Assembly: GCA_902651635.1 (NCBI GenBank)
Contig: CACRSC010000075.1
Location: forward strand, 978,940 to 1,042,939
Direction: 5' to 3'
DNA length: 64,000 nucleotides
Source: Mastigamoeba balamuthi
Taxonomy: Eukaryota; Evosea; Mastigamoebida; Mastigamoebidae
The position numbers were made by a program, and so were the translations under genes. The notes beneath the pieces were generated by a model. The model saw nothing but the letters and a program-made list of their open reading frames with translations, did no database searches and was not told the DNA's origin. Shown here in pieces: positions 1 to 12,400 of the stretch (position 1 is its first letter; every line of letters begins with the position of its first letter).

Positions 1-195
1 GTGGGAAATACTATAGACAAAGGGAAATTCATTTTTTGCCGCCGTTACAATTCGTGCAAATCAATGAGATCCACCAAGACTTGAGGACAGGTAGTTAGTT
101 CTGCCAGCATGCTGTCTTGACAAGCCATCAGTTGATTGACACAATTTGAAGCCTGTTCAGTCACTTGTATTTCATGCTGTCTTGATGTCATTCAG

Positions 196-990
196 CAAGC
201 TCATAGACAATCTGAAGGCCCGTGCCCATGAGCTGCACCGTCTGGGGCTACCTGAATGAGAACACGTTATCCTCATGGAGCTGCTGGTGTTCCGTGGGCT
301 ATCGCGGCTGTTGCATGCCACCATCGCTGTGACCTCCAAGACAGGCAGGGCCGCCGTGCGGTTCAGTGGCAACGACAAGATGTTCCACATTGCGCACTTG
401 GTCAACCAAGGTGCCGGCGTGCCACGACGCCCAGCACCAGTGCGGAGCTCACATATGCCCCCAAGAGTTGAGAGAGCACCCTGATGCAGAAAGTCGGTCG
501 AGCTGATCCAGTCGCTGTTCCCGCCGCACGTGTTCGAGGTGTTGCAGCAGGGGAAGCTGCCCAACGAGAGCTTCAAGGCGGCCAGCATCCCGTTCTGCGA
601 CATCGCGGGGTTCCGGGACTGGGCCACGGCCACCGCCCCCGAGGAGGTCGCGGCCTTCCTGGGCGCCTTCATCGACGCCCTCGACGGCGCAGCCGAGCGG
701 TGCGGGGTCACCAAGATCAAGAGACATCCTCGACATCTGCGGTGCGCTCGCCAACTTGCACCCCTGATGTTGTACCTCTCACTCCCGTGCCCGCACCCGC
801 AGGCCTCTTTGTGCTGTCCCCTGGTAGTGGCTACTCTGTTCCCTCACACTCATCTCTTCGTCTCTCTCCAGTGGCTGCCTCTGGGGTGCCACCCATGACC
901 GAGAGGCACGCTCAGGGAGCCCCAGGCGGTGCATCTCAAGGGCAAGGGCCTCCAGAACGAGCCCCCGATGTAATGGCGCAACGCTGCGGC
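196..990 (+). pseudogene. Rearranged adenylyl cyclase pseudogene
   Basis: This is a broken copy of the 3' part of the adenylyl cyclase genes found at 22-46 kb. Bases 265-470 match the last TM/HAMP exon (ELLVFRGLSRL, TSKTGRAAVRF), and 500-735 match the second cyclase domain (FCDIAGFRDWATATAP). Bases 860-970 jump from the GVP segment straight to the terminal exon and its stop. The first 63 bases (196-258) match the same terminal exon in the opposite orientation, so the copy carries an internal inversion. An extra base at about 721 (aagatcaagaga) breaks the frame before the ILDIY motif, and the region between the second metal Asp and the C-terminus is deleted. No start codon, ectodomain or first cyclase domain is present. 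Bases 1-195 are AT-richer and show no gene. I infer a dead, recombined member of the cyclase family. Confidence 0.8.
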
Positions 991-1301
991 AGTGACGACT
1001 AGTCGTCGATAAAAGCCCAAGAATGCAATGCGCAGCACTCACTCAGGGCTCTCTGGTGCCGCGCTGCCTGGCGTCCTGGCGTGGCCACCGAGGCCACTCG
1101 GCCGCGTCGCAGGCCTCAGGATTCACGCGCAGGCAACAGCGGTATCAGTGACGTCACGCCGGCAGCCGCAGGGGAATCAGCAGCGGCACAACGCTAGTGG
1201 CCTCTGCAGGGTGAAGAGGTGGCAGCGAGCAGTGGGCAGTGGGCAGTGGCAGTGGGCGTTGTGATTAGACAGCATTCACTCTCTCGACAACTCTGGGCCT
1301 C
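991..1301. other. Intergenic, no gene seen
   Basis: About 310 bp between the cyclase pseudogene and the RING-ligase gene. It contains a short gcagtgggcagtgg repeat near 1230-1258. No coding exon or RNA gene could be supported. It probably holds the promoter of the downstream gene. Confidence 0.4.
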
Positions 1302-3072
1302 ATGCCCTCGCTGCTGCTCCGGCCTGCCCTCCTGGCCAGCGCTGCTCTGGGCCGCGCGGCCCCTGCCCCGTGGGAGCCCTCGGCCAGCGCTCCCTGGGTT
1401 GCCGCCGCTGTCTGTGCCGCCATATCCAGATTCCAAGATTCAGATATCCCCAGATATCCTGTCCTGATTGCTCCTTCTCGACCGCACCCCGCTTTCCACC
1501 CCGCAGGCTCTCGCACTCGTGGAGGTGCCGGTGCTGCTGGCCCTGCTCAGGCGCACAGCTCTAGCGCTGGGCTCCCTCGCCGAGCCCACCAGGGAGCAGG
1601 TGCGCCGTGTGGTGTCACCAGATTCTGCGGAATGGACGTAGTGACGTCTGCTGTGACGTCTGCGCCCGCTGCAGAACGTTGGGCGCGCGCGGTTCTGCCT
1701 GGTGCACTTGGGGTGCCAGCTGGCCGCCTGCGGGTTCGTGTGGTCGCCTGCGCTGGGGCCCTCGCAGGAGCTGTGGACAGCACTCTGGGCCGGCTGGTCG
1801 CTGCTGCTGGCCTTTGCCCGCTGCCACGCTGCGCTCCTCCACGACCGCATAGACGCCGTCCGCCGCCACTCTGCCTGCCGCGCGAGGCCCTGACGCGTGC
1901 CCGCCTGTGCAGTGCCACGCGACGCAGCGGCAGCCGCTGCCCGCCGGGCCGTGCGACGGCGTCGCGGTGCTCATCTCGGCCGTGGCCCTCTTCGGGGTCT
2001 TCGCGGCAACGAGCTCCCTGGCGGACCTCGCGACCCTGGGGTTCACGCACGCGGACCTCTGTGTGCTCCTCCAGGTGCTCTCTCGTGCACCGCTGCACGG
2101 GCCAAACCCCCGCCTCTGATCGGCGCGCTCTCCGCCCCAGAGCTGCTCGCTGGTGGCTGAGGCGGTGGGCCAGATGGTCAGGTGGCTGGCGTGGCGCTGG
2201 CGGTGGGAGGCGGACACCCTCAAGACGCAGCGCGCGCACCAGGCGGTGCAGGCCGCCCTGTGCGCCTCGCTGGCGGCGCAGCTGGCGCAGCAGATGCAGA
2301 TGGCGGCCATCGGCGTCCACCAGCACTCCATCTGGGCCCTCGCCTTTGCGTTGCTGTCGTTCGTCCTCTGGCAGCGGCTCTCGCGCGGCGTCCGCAGCTT
2401 CTTGGTCTACCGCAGCGCCGTCCCCCGTGTGGCCCAGAGGTCCTATCGCCGCTCCTTGCTGCCCCTGGCTGCTGCCTGACAGGCACGCACGATGCTCCCC
2501 GCAGGGGCACAGCACACCTCGAAGGCGAGACGCCTTGCGCCCTCTGCCGCCGTGACATGCATGTGGGGGTCCGCCTGCCCTGTGGCCACGCCTTCCACAG
2601 GTGCGCTGCTGCTGCTGCATGGCTGGCGCCTGACAGCAGCGGCGGCCTCAGGGCGTGCATGACGCAGTGGCTGCAGCTGTGCACCGAGTGCCCGCTGTGC
2701 AGGTTCGACGTGATGGTCGACGCGGACCTCTACGGCGAGTGGGCGGCCTCTGTGCGCGACCAGAGGCTCAGCGAGCACCTGAGCTCCGCCAAGGACCACG
2801 CGGCCCGTGGCAACCACGCCAGAGCTGCGCAGTGCTTCCGCGCTGCTGCAGCCTGCGTCAGCGACACTCGTGCGCCCTGGGCACATTGCACAGCCGCAGC
2901 AGCCCTTCCCCGCTTGAATCTCCGGCTGCGGCTGCTAAACTGACCCGACGTGCTGACGCGGTGCGTATACACAGTGGGCGGCGACTGGCAGAGGCGCAGG
3001 GCGCACATGGTGATGGAGGCTGTCTGGCTCGAGACCGGAGTGCCACGGGAGGGTCACGGAGGCGATGAGTAG
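1302..3072 (+). CDS. HRD1/gp78-like membrane RING-H2 E3 ubiquitin ligase (multi-exon)
   Basis: The predicted protein has several hydrophobic segments followed by a RING-H2 finger, the layout of HRD1/synoviolin ER-associated degradation ligases. Exons read from MPSLLLRPALL at 1302. Next come a membrane exon containing ARCHAALLHDRIDAV (1690-1875), which resembles the HRD1 stretch CFHWLAEDRVDFM, then AVLISAVALFGVFAA (about 1930-2075) and a helix with SIWALAFALLSFVLW (2140-2440). The finger is CALC...LPCGHAFHR (2536-2598), spliced over a 51-nt intron (2599-2649) to ACMTQWLQL..CPLCRFDV (to about 2720), so all eight zinc ligands are present. A short helical, TPR-like tail follows (SAKDHAARGNHARAAQCF). 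The last exon is the least certain: I end it at the tag in GGDE-stop at 3070, but a stop at 2943 is possible. The family role is to ubiquitinate misfolded ER proteins for proteasomal disposal; that role here is inferred from layout. Confidence 0.65.
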
Positions 3073-3358
3073 AAGCAGAGGCGGAGGCAGTGCCAGAATC
3101 CGGACAGCAGAGGCGTCCGAGATGCGAGTGTGGGTGGTATGGCAACGACGCAGCATGCCGCACAAACTGTGTCTCTGCTGGTGTTGCTGGTTGGGTTGTT
3201 CCATCTTTGTCAGCGCGTGTGTGTGCGTGTGCGTGCGTGGTGCTGAGAGTGGAGGGGTGCAGAAGCGTGTCTGAGGCACAAGCGCAGAATCACTCTGGGC
3301 TCGCAGCAGCAGCGCCAGCGGCAGCGGCAGCGGGCGTGGGGCACAGGCAGCAGCGCCC

Positions 3359-6216
3359 TCACCAGAGGCTGAGCTCCTTCATGACGCCTGCGGCGATCTG
3401 CAGCGTGCTGTAGTCCCCCTTGAGCTCCAGGATGGCGTCGGCCAGCCTGTGCACCTCGGCCAGCTCGTTGAACACCTGGCACGACACCCTCACGCAGATC
3501 GTGTCGATCCCCCTGGCGAGTGCATGCGGCGGGTCAGAGTCGGAGTCAGAGCCAGAGTCGTGTGCCGGTGCTGCGCGCACTTGATCTTGATCCTGGGCAT
3601 GAGGACGGTGATCTTCTTGGCGGCGAGGTAGGCCATGAGGGCGCTGGCGGTGGCGCGCGTCTGGACGGTGCCGTTGGGGATGGGGACGAGGGGCATGCGG
3701 GCGTAGCACTCGGGGTCGCGCTGGAAGACCTTGGTGCCCCACTTGGCCTCGAGGATGTCGACGGCCTTGCAGGCAAAGTCGCGGCCGTAGGCCCAGACGC
3801 TGCTCCAGCCGCCGCAGACGTGCTTGACAAACTTGAGCGCCTGCGAGACGGCCAGGAAGGGCGCGAAGTCGACGAGGCCGCAGTAGCTGAACTCGGACTG
3901 GTAGCCCTGGCCGTGGTAGTACGAGACCGTCAGCGGCGTCAGGCCCTCGCGGCAGTGCGGCTTGGCGACGATGAAGGCGACGCCCTGCGGCGTGTAGACC
4001 CACTTGTGCAGCGTCCCGATGTAGTACTCGGCCCCGATCGCGTTGACGTTGAGCGGTATGTGCCCCGGCGCCTGCGCCCCGTCGATGCACACGGGCACCT
4101 TGTACCGGTGCAGCAGCGCCGTCAGCCGCGCCGCAGGGAACACGTACGCCGTCCGCGACGTCACGTGGCAGAAGTTGGCCAGCCGCGGCATCGGCGGGCT
4201 CGCCTGCAGCGCGCGCAGGGCCCGCTCGACCTCGTCGACGATCTCGTCGGCCGTCAGCGGCAGCTGCAGGTCCACGACGTAGGGCTCCACGCCGTGGTGC
4301 GCGCGCAGCCACTCGGCCGCGTGCAGCGTCGCCTCGTACTCGCACGAGAGCAGCAGCAGGCGGTCGCCCGGCTGCCACGCGAAGCTCTTGAGCACCGTCG
4401 ACGTCGCCGTGTTGGCGTTGGGCATCCAGTGGAAGTCGTTGGGGTCCGCCCCCAGGAACCGGCACACGTCCACCGCCGCCTTGTTCAGGCACACCGGCCG
4501 GCTCTTGATCGCGAACATCACCGGGTCCCTGGCGATCTCCGTCTGCCGCCTCTCTGTCAGTAACCGCCTGGCTGGTGCCGCCAACGGGGGCCATCCCACG
4601 CACCCTCCACATCTCGGCTGCCTCCATGACCGCCTTGGCTGTGGCCCCGTACGACGCTGCGCTCCAGTGCGGCGGGGTGGGCGTCAGTCATTCCGCCTTG
4701 GTGTACGTATTGCGCGCACAGCAGTTGAGGTAGTTCTCGGGCACGTGGAAGTGCGCCGTGCGCATGGGGGCGCCAAAGGGCACCGAGGGCCAGCGGGACC
4801 AGTCCACCCTGACCGACGTCATCGAGGCCACGTCCGAGATGCTCCCCCACATCGACCTCTTCACCGACAGCTGCGCCGCGTGTCACGCACACCGCACCCC
4901 GAGGAGGTGAGCTCTCTGCGGGCGCGGACCAACCCCCGTGGCTGGCTCTGTTGGCGCACCTCGCCCGAGGTCAGCAGGCCCGACGTGTGCACGCTGTTGA
5001 CGGCGATCTCCTTGGCCGTGTCGATGATCTCTGCCTGGACCAGCCGCAGCCTGTGCCGCGTCTTCTCCGCCTCGAGCGCCAGCCCCATCATCCTGTTGGT
5101 GGGCCCCAGCTCCGCCGCCGGCACCCCGTGCCTCTCCAGCGCCTCCTTGAGCAGCCTGCGCCGTGCGCCGAGCGGGGAGGGTCAGGGGGCGGTGGTGCTG
5201 GTGCTGGTGGTGCTGCTGGTGGTGCTGCACTTGTTCTCTGCGCGCAGCAGGGCCAGCTCGTTCACGGGGGCTGCTGGCCCCACGATGCCGTCCCCGTCAA
5301 AGTCCTTGCCCGTCAGCGACTCGAGCCTCTGTATCATCTGCTCGTGCGGGGCCCTGGCGTGTGAGCGAGGGGCAGGCGGCAGCAGCGCGGCGCACGGTCT
5401 TGTGCTTCTTCTTGTCGACGTAGAGCTGCGAGTCGGCGCTCTCCTCGGCGCTGCGGACCGACGACGCGGCCAGCTTGGCGTGCACGAGCAGGCGCCCCGA
5501 GGCCACGCCCAGCAGCGTCAGCCACGTCTCCTTGCCCGGCCCCCTGTACTCCTCGGGCGCCAGCTCCAGCGTCGCCTCCCCCAGCGGCACGCTCTTCTTG
5601 ATGGCGTTCTCGTCCTGCACGCCCCTCGGCCGTCAGTAGGGCCTTCCAAGGGCTTCCCAGGCTTCCCAGGCTTCCCAGGCTTCCCCAAATCAACTGACTC
5701 TGGGCGCGGGCGGCCGCTGGGACGAGGGGTACGCGGGGGGGCGCACCCAGACTTTGAAGAGGATCGCTGTGCTGGGGCTGTCGCTCACTATCTCGAAGCT
5801 GTCCTTCTCCCACTGCGGTTTCGTACCGCCAAGAGGACACGTGTGCGTTAGTTCGCGTTTGTGCTGCCCGATGCGGGGGGACTGTGCGGGCTAGACGGGT
5901 GGGGGGCGGCGCTGCGGCCGGCCGTTGGGCGGACCTTGGGGTTGAGGGTCTTGTAGACGGTGCGCGAGCGGAACTTCTGGGACCACGAGGAGCCCGACTT
6001 GCTCACGAAGCCCGCCTCCACGTAGGGGTCTGCCCGCAACCGGAACGGCGTGTCGGTAGTTGTTCAGCCGAAGGGGTGCAGTGAACACACCATCCCAGCA
6101 GAGTGCCCAGTGCGGGGGGGTGCGCTCGTACCGCTGAGCCCATTCCTGTCGGCCGCTATCAGCTGGCTGGCCTCGACCAGCGTGATCTTGTACGTCCACG
6201 ACGAGCACGTGGTCAT
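3359..6216 (-). CDS. C2 domain / EF-hand-like / class V PLP aminotransferase protein, probably one fused gene
   Basis: From the ATG at 6214-6216 the exons give a C2 domain: TYKITLVEASQL, then NGLS spliced over an 84-nt intron to DPYVEAGF, FRSRTVYKTLNPK, and WEKDSFEI...ILFKVW. A segment with one EF-hand-like loop (GKDFDGDGIVGPA, about 5280) and a helical linker ending LLTSGE follow. An intron (about 4876-4970) leads in frame to LSVKRSMWG and on into an isopenicillin-N-epimerase-type aminotransferase. The aminotransferase shows PENYLNCSSYGAT, MWRRRQTEIARDP, CIDGAQAPGH (the PLP-binding Asp) and GTLHKWVY (the Schiff-base Lys), and ends with VSCQVFNELAEVHRLADAIL...KELSLW. The fold class uses PLP for transamination, desulfuration or epimerisation; the substrate is unknown. 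The alternative is two genes, with the enzyme starting at the ATG near 4822 (MTSVRVDWSRWP) and the C2 gene ending near 4861. A 9-10 bp tandem repeat lies in one intron at 5645-5687. Confidence 0.6.
5645..5687. repeat. Short tandem repeat in an intron
   Basis: About four copies of a 9-10 bp unit (gcttcccag) in the intron between the C2-domain exons. Confidence 0.7.
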
Positions 6217-6485
6217 CCGCGCTGCGGGCCTCTCTCTGTTGTCAGGCTTTGCACTATTTCTTATGAGCAGATTTGTCCCCGGGGACGAATCTTGTCGGTT
6301 GCTCTCGTGCGTGTGTTCCGTTTGGCAGATCAGAAACTCAAACCCGCAACCGCCAACGTCCCGCGCCCCTCCGGAGCGAGATGCATTGTCCCGAGCCATT
6401 TCCAAGAAGACCCCTGCTGCAAGTTAAGTTCAACGGTTGGGGATGGGCGGTGCCTGGCTGAGGCGAAGGGGGGCAGGGCGGTGCG

Positions 6486-9400
6486 TCAGCGTCTGTCATA
6501 CAGGCCCGTCGCCGGCGACGACGACCGGTAGCTCGGGGACATCGGCCGCTCCACGCCGGCCGCGTCTCTACTGTACACCCTGAAACTGCCCTGCTCGTCC
6601 TGCCGCGGCTGCTGCTGCGCCTGCTGCGGCTGCTGCGACAGGTGGCCGCTCCTCCTGGACCCCGCCTGCATCATCTGCATCATCGCGAGGTCCTCAAACG
6701 ACGCTGACGGCATCTGCACCGACGCCTGCCTCCTGTGCTGCTGCTGCTGCTGCTGTGGCTGCTGCTGCGGCGGCGGGTGCTGCTCGACTGGCCTGCTGAC
6801 CGTCACCCTCTGCACGGGGGGCGGCGGCGACCTCGGCGACATGGGCGGCGGCGGCATCATCATCGACGACGACGACGACGTCATGCTGCCCCACCCGAAC
6901 CCCGCCGGCGACGACGGCGCAAACGGCAACGACGCCGACACAGACGCCGATGCGGGCTGCCGCGGCAGCGAGTACTGGAAGCTGAGGCCCAGGTCCGCGC
7001 TGTCCGCTCTCGCGACGGGCCCCCCGTGCGCCCTGCCCGGCGTCGCGGGCACGGGCACGGGCATGGGCACGGGCGCCTGCCTGTGCGGCGACGCCGCCAC
7101 AATCGCTGGCGGCTGCACGACCGTGTGCAGAGGCCTCGGCTGCTGTATAGCCGCCGGCGTCGGCGTGGGGGGCGGCATCGCCACAGGCATCGGCATCTGC
7201 GTCGGCACCGGCGCGTACGACGAGGCCGAGGGGTCCAGCGGGGCGGCGACAAGGTCGGCGCGCGGCGAGAGCGGGGAGACGCCCAGCATGGGGGAGATGC
7301 CGAGCACGGGCGACGCGGGCGAGGGCGACGGGGGCACCGAGGGCACCGAGCCGATCGACGAGCTGTCGCTGGCGCTCTGCGGGGGCGCGGCGGCCGCGCT
7401 GCTCTTGTGCTCGTCGAGGTAGCGCCTGCAGAGCGCGGCGGTGACCTTGTGGGCGTCGTTGCCCTCGGCCTCGCGCAGGATGAGCTCGATCTCCTGCGCC
7501 ATGCCCTCCTCGGCCGCGGACATGAACGCCGCCTTGAGCTTCCCGCAGGCGATCTGCGCGCGCACGCGGGCCCGGCTCGACACGAGGCGCGGCAGGTGCT
7601 TCTCGGCGCCCTTGGGGTCCTTGAGGTCGCGCGCCGTCACGACGACGAGCACCAGCACGACGGCGTCCCAGTCGCTGTCGGGCAGCAGCGGCTTGAGGAA
7701 CCGCAGCACGTCCTGCACGCGCCCGCCCTGCTTGGCGCGCAGCATCGCCTTGACCGCCGCCCCGTAGACGCGGGCGCCGGGCAGGCGGAAGTGCTGCACA
7801 AACTGGTACGCCAGGTCGTAGTTGCCCATCAGCACCACGTGCTCGGCGATGGCCGCCTTCTCCCGCGTCGGCCCGAACAGCGTCATCCGCAGCAGCTCGG
7901 GCGGCGCCGCACGCGGGTTGCGCTGGACCATCCGGATCAGCTGCACCTGCATGTCCGCCGTCATCATCTTCTGCGCCAGGTCGCCCCCCGCCGCCACCCC
8001 CGCGACGGCCGCGCCGCCTCCGCCGACTCCGCTGCCGCCGCTGCTGCCCGCGAGCGCCTCCTCAAAGTGGCCGCGCGCGCACTCGAGCAGCTGCACGCGG
8101 CGCGCAAAGTCGAGGGGGTCCGTCTCGAGGAACATGTGCAGCGACGTCAGGCCGGCGCGCGTGTAGTCGGCCATGAACGTCTGCACGTCGAGCAGCAGCT
8201 CCCACGCGCGGTGCCTGCTGAGGTACTTGCACGCGAACGTCAGGTACCCGCGGCTGCGCTGCAGCGCGGGGTCCGCGGCCCGCAGCGCCGCCTTGAACGC
8301 CCCGAGCTCGTTGCGCGCGATGCAGTGCAGCATGATCTCCTCGACAAACTGCGTGTCGGGGACGTTGTCGGCCAGCGCCTGGCGGCAGGCCTCCTCGAGC
8401 AGCCCGCGGCGCACCAGCAGCGCCACGTGGTCGCGCGGCGTGCCGTACGCGCGCACGTAGTGCACGCACTCGTCCAGCTCGCCGCGCGCCTCGAGCGTCT
8501 CGACAATGTGCGAGAGCAGCTCCTCGGCGTCGACCGCCTCGTCGACGGCCACGCGCTTGGGCGCCGCGAAGCAGTAGCGGAACTTCTCGCGGGCCTCGGG
8601 CAGCCGCCCGTGGCGCAGCAGGCTCAGCCCCCAGCGCGCCCACGCCGACGCCGGCGAGATGTTGCAGCGCACCGCCACGTCGACGGCCATGCGCAGCCGG
8701 TCCGACGCCACCAGCGCGTCGCGCAGCCTGCGCGCGCTGTCGGCGCTCAGCAGGTCCGCCATGCTCATGCCCAGCGTGCACCGCGCCCCCAGCAGCGACG
8801 CGTACAGCTGCGCCGCTCCCAGCAGGTGGTCGCACAGCGCTGCCCCGCGCGCCCGCGCCTCCTGCCGCGCGGCGCTGCCGCCCTGCTGCTGCTGCTGCTG
8901 CTGCTGCCCGGCGGCGGCCTTGTCGAAGAGCGTGCGGGCGTAGCAGAGCAGGTGGCCCACGACGTCGAGCTTCTCCTCGGCGTAGGGAAGGCTCTCCAGC
9001 ACAGACTCGCCGACGCGCGTGCAGAGCGCCACGCAGGCCTCGCCCGCGGCCACGGGGTCGGGGCAGACGCCCAGCAGGGACTTGGCCAGGTTCACGTTGG
9101 GCGTGTGCGCAAACCTGAACGCCGCACGAGCACGCCCGTCCTCCTCGGCCCTGCCCGTCAGCACGAACCCCGCGGTCTCCTCCACGCAGTCCGCGTCCTC
9201 CCCGGGGAACTCGAGCGCCTTGCCCGCGTACTCGATGATCACTTCCTCGCTCTGGCGGGGGGCAGGTCAGCAGGCGAGTGAGTGCGCGAAAGGCTGGAGG
9301 CAGAGAGAGGAGGAGAAAGAGAGCAGCGCACGATGATGTCGGGTATCTCCCTGACGAGGGCGCCGAGCTCCGTTATGCGAGTGGTCACGATGAGGTTCTC

Positions 9401-12400
9401 GGCGATGGCCGACGGCGTGTCAACGATGGGGGCGCACTGCTCGTGCAGCGCCTCGGGCAGCGCCAGCAGCGCCCGGAGGCCCTTGGCGCGCGCGGCCAGT
9501 GCTGCCACGTCGTCGCCTCTGCCCAGCGTCACGAGGTGCTCCGCGAGGAACAGCTCCGCCCGGCAGCGGTCAGCCAGCGAGGCAAACGGCGCGCCGGCGA
9601 TGCGCGAGAGCACGCGGCGGGCCACGCCGTGCGCGCAGGCGTCGCCGAGGTCGCAGAGCATCGTCATGGCCGCGCTGCGGTCGCCGACGACGAGCATGTG
9701 CGTCAGGCACGCCTCCTCCACGTCGTTGCTGATCGCCAGGTCGTCCAGCACCTCCCTCAGCTGCAGTGCCCCGCGCACAGCTGCGTCAGCCACACGCCTC
9801 GTGGGTGGGTCTGGGCAGGAGGGTACCTTGCGGGCCAGCACGTAGTTCTGCGACTGCAGGAGGTCCGATACCACCGACTTGGCGTCGTGTTTGCACAGCG
9901 CCTCGACCTGCCTCCAATCCCTGCAGAGGCACCCCCCGTCAGTCGAGCGAGACGGCGGCATCGGGCGCAGCGGTGCCGGACTTCCACTTGGCACAGTTGA
10001 CGGCGGTGATCTCGCCAAACACCTCGAGGCGCTTGATGGCAGCCGTGACCAGCGGCAGCGACTTGTCCTCGGGGCCCAGCTCGCAGAGGCACATGTAGAG
10101 CATGTCCCTGCACGTGTCGAGGTCCCAGAGGCTCATCCACTCGAGGATCAGTGGCGCCGCCCGCGACTTGTCTCCCACGCGCGCCAGGAGTCGCCACGCC
10201 CCGGCCCTGTCCCTCGACAGTGCGGCCGCGCGCAGGAGCAGGGCGTCGGGCGCCCCCCGCTCGAGCCGCTCGTCCGCCACACGTATCGCGTCCTCAAGCG
10301 CGCTGCCCCCTGCCGCCGCCATCGCCTCGACCACGCTGGCGCAAGCGCGCTCGGCCTGCGCGGGGTCGGCGCTCGCGAGGCCGTGCAGCACCGCGTCCTC
10401 GCTCTTAGCGCTGGCCGCCGTGACGAGCGAGACGAGAGCGCGCTGGCGCTCAGCCCAGCGCCGCAAGGGGCCCGAGGTGTGCTCGACGGCGTAGTCGAGC
10501 GACGCCTGGAGCAGGCTGGCCCCGCAGGGAAGCAGGAGGCACACCGCCGAGGCCAGCGCCGGCGTGCTGAGGCCGACGTAACGCACAACGTCCATGTCCG
10601 TCGTGTGCGGCAGTGGCAGAGACGTGTGTGGCTCGTCGGGCCGCCCCGCAAGCGCCTCAGTGACGACCTCGCGCACGTCAAGCTTCAGTATCGCCCCGAT
10701 CCTCTCTGCCAGCTCGTCTGGGGGCGGGGGCAAAAGGAGCGCTCATCTGAGACCCCTCCGAGCAGAGACTAGAAGAAGCTGACGTACATTTGTGCTTGCG
10801 GAACACGAGGTCATTGATGATCTCCGCCGGACGCGTTTGTATCATCTCGAGCAGCTTCTTGCGCGTGAGCGCGTCCTCATCTGACGCCAGTGCGCCGCAC
10901 AGCGACCGCACGTGCGACACAAATGCGTGCAGATAGCACGACTGCAGCGACTCTTTCGCAAGAGTAGCCAGCCTCTCGTTGATCGCCTCCACCTGCGCAG
11001 CCACGTCGGCATCCTCGTCGCCACCGTCGGTCACCAAACTCTTGGCGGCGTCCCTGAGCTCCAGAAGCTCGTCGCGCGCCTCCACGCTCGCCCGCTGCGT
11101 GGCTCCGCTGCAGCGCTCCGAGTGCGGGGACGAGAGAACAACCGCCGCAGGGACAGACGCGGACCTCGCGCTGCACAGCGCCACGTCGAGCGCATCCGCG
11201 TAGGTGCAGGAGCCCTGCGCCACCCTGGCCTTGTCTATCGCCGCTCGGGTGACAGCCCGTGCTGGAGCGCGCACAGCAAGGTCGCACAGCACAGACGCGG
11301 GCTGGTCCGGCAGCGCGGTGGCCTGCGCACCGTCTCGAGCAAGCGAGTCGAGCAGCTCGTCGCGCTCCAGCTGCGATGCAAGAGCGCCGCTGATCGAGAA
11401 GTACTTGGCAATCTCGTGCGCAGTCGCGTAGTCGCCGAGTCTGAGGGCGAGTGCAAGCAGCGAGCTGGGGTCTGCCAGCACAAGGCCAATCAGCGACAGC
11501 GTGGGCACAAGTGGCTCGGTGCCGTCCCTGTGCGCCCGGTCGATCAGCGCCGTGCTGGCACGCAACCGGAACCGCGTATCGTCGAGGAGCCTGTCCAGGC
11601 GCGCGGCCACAGGGCCCGTGAGCGTCGACTGGCGCAGCGACGTCACGGCGCGCAGCAGGTCTGTGGCCGATGTCGCTGTCAGGTCCGGGCTCGCGAACAT
11701 GCTCGCGAGCACGGCGTACACTACGACCGCGCGGCTCTCGGGGCTAGCAACCCTCTCGAGCTCCTGGGCCGTGCGGTGAGAACAAGGGTGCAAGCGGGCG
11801 GATGCGGACCGGAGTAATCTGCGGCAGAAGCGGAACGAGCTCTTTCTTCTCTGTCAGAGCCTTGGCGATGGTCGTCACGACCCTGTACGCTGCGATCATC
11901 GACACGTCTGCAGACTTCATCGCCTCGTCCTTCGGGGCCACGCGTCAGCAGCGGAAAACTAGCGGTGTTCGTGGTGGCGAGGGTGGGCGTGCCATGGACT
12001 CGTCAGGGTCCGAGGATATCCTCGAGACAACGTCCGCCTGCGGAACGGCATCGAGGCGGTCGGCCAGGATGTACGGCAGCGAGTGCTGTGCGCCCAGCTG
12101 CTGCATGACCCTGTCGGCCTCAGCCCACTTGCCGTCCTCGCCGTCGCCGCCCGCGCTGTGTGCCGCCGCCCACTTGGCAGTCTCGACTTGGTACGCAAGC
12201 CTCCTGCAGGCCCTAGCCAGCAGGTCCTCGTCGCTCTCCACGTCGCGAGGTGCCCACAGGAGGTCGAGCAGGTCCGAATGGAACCGCGTGTCTGTGGGGA
12301 AGGCGTCCCAGGCGAGCAGTGCGAGCATCGGGCGCAGGCGCGGCACTGGGTCCACGCAGAGCGCGGCTGAGCGCAAGTCGCGCGCCCTGACGAGGTCCAG

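Noticed and set aside
6735-9281. 848-codon open frame on + strand
   Set aside because: It is antisense to the spastizin-like last exon, Arg/His-rich and without domains; a by-product of high third-position GC.
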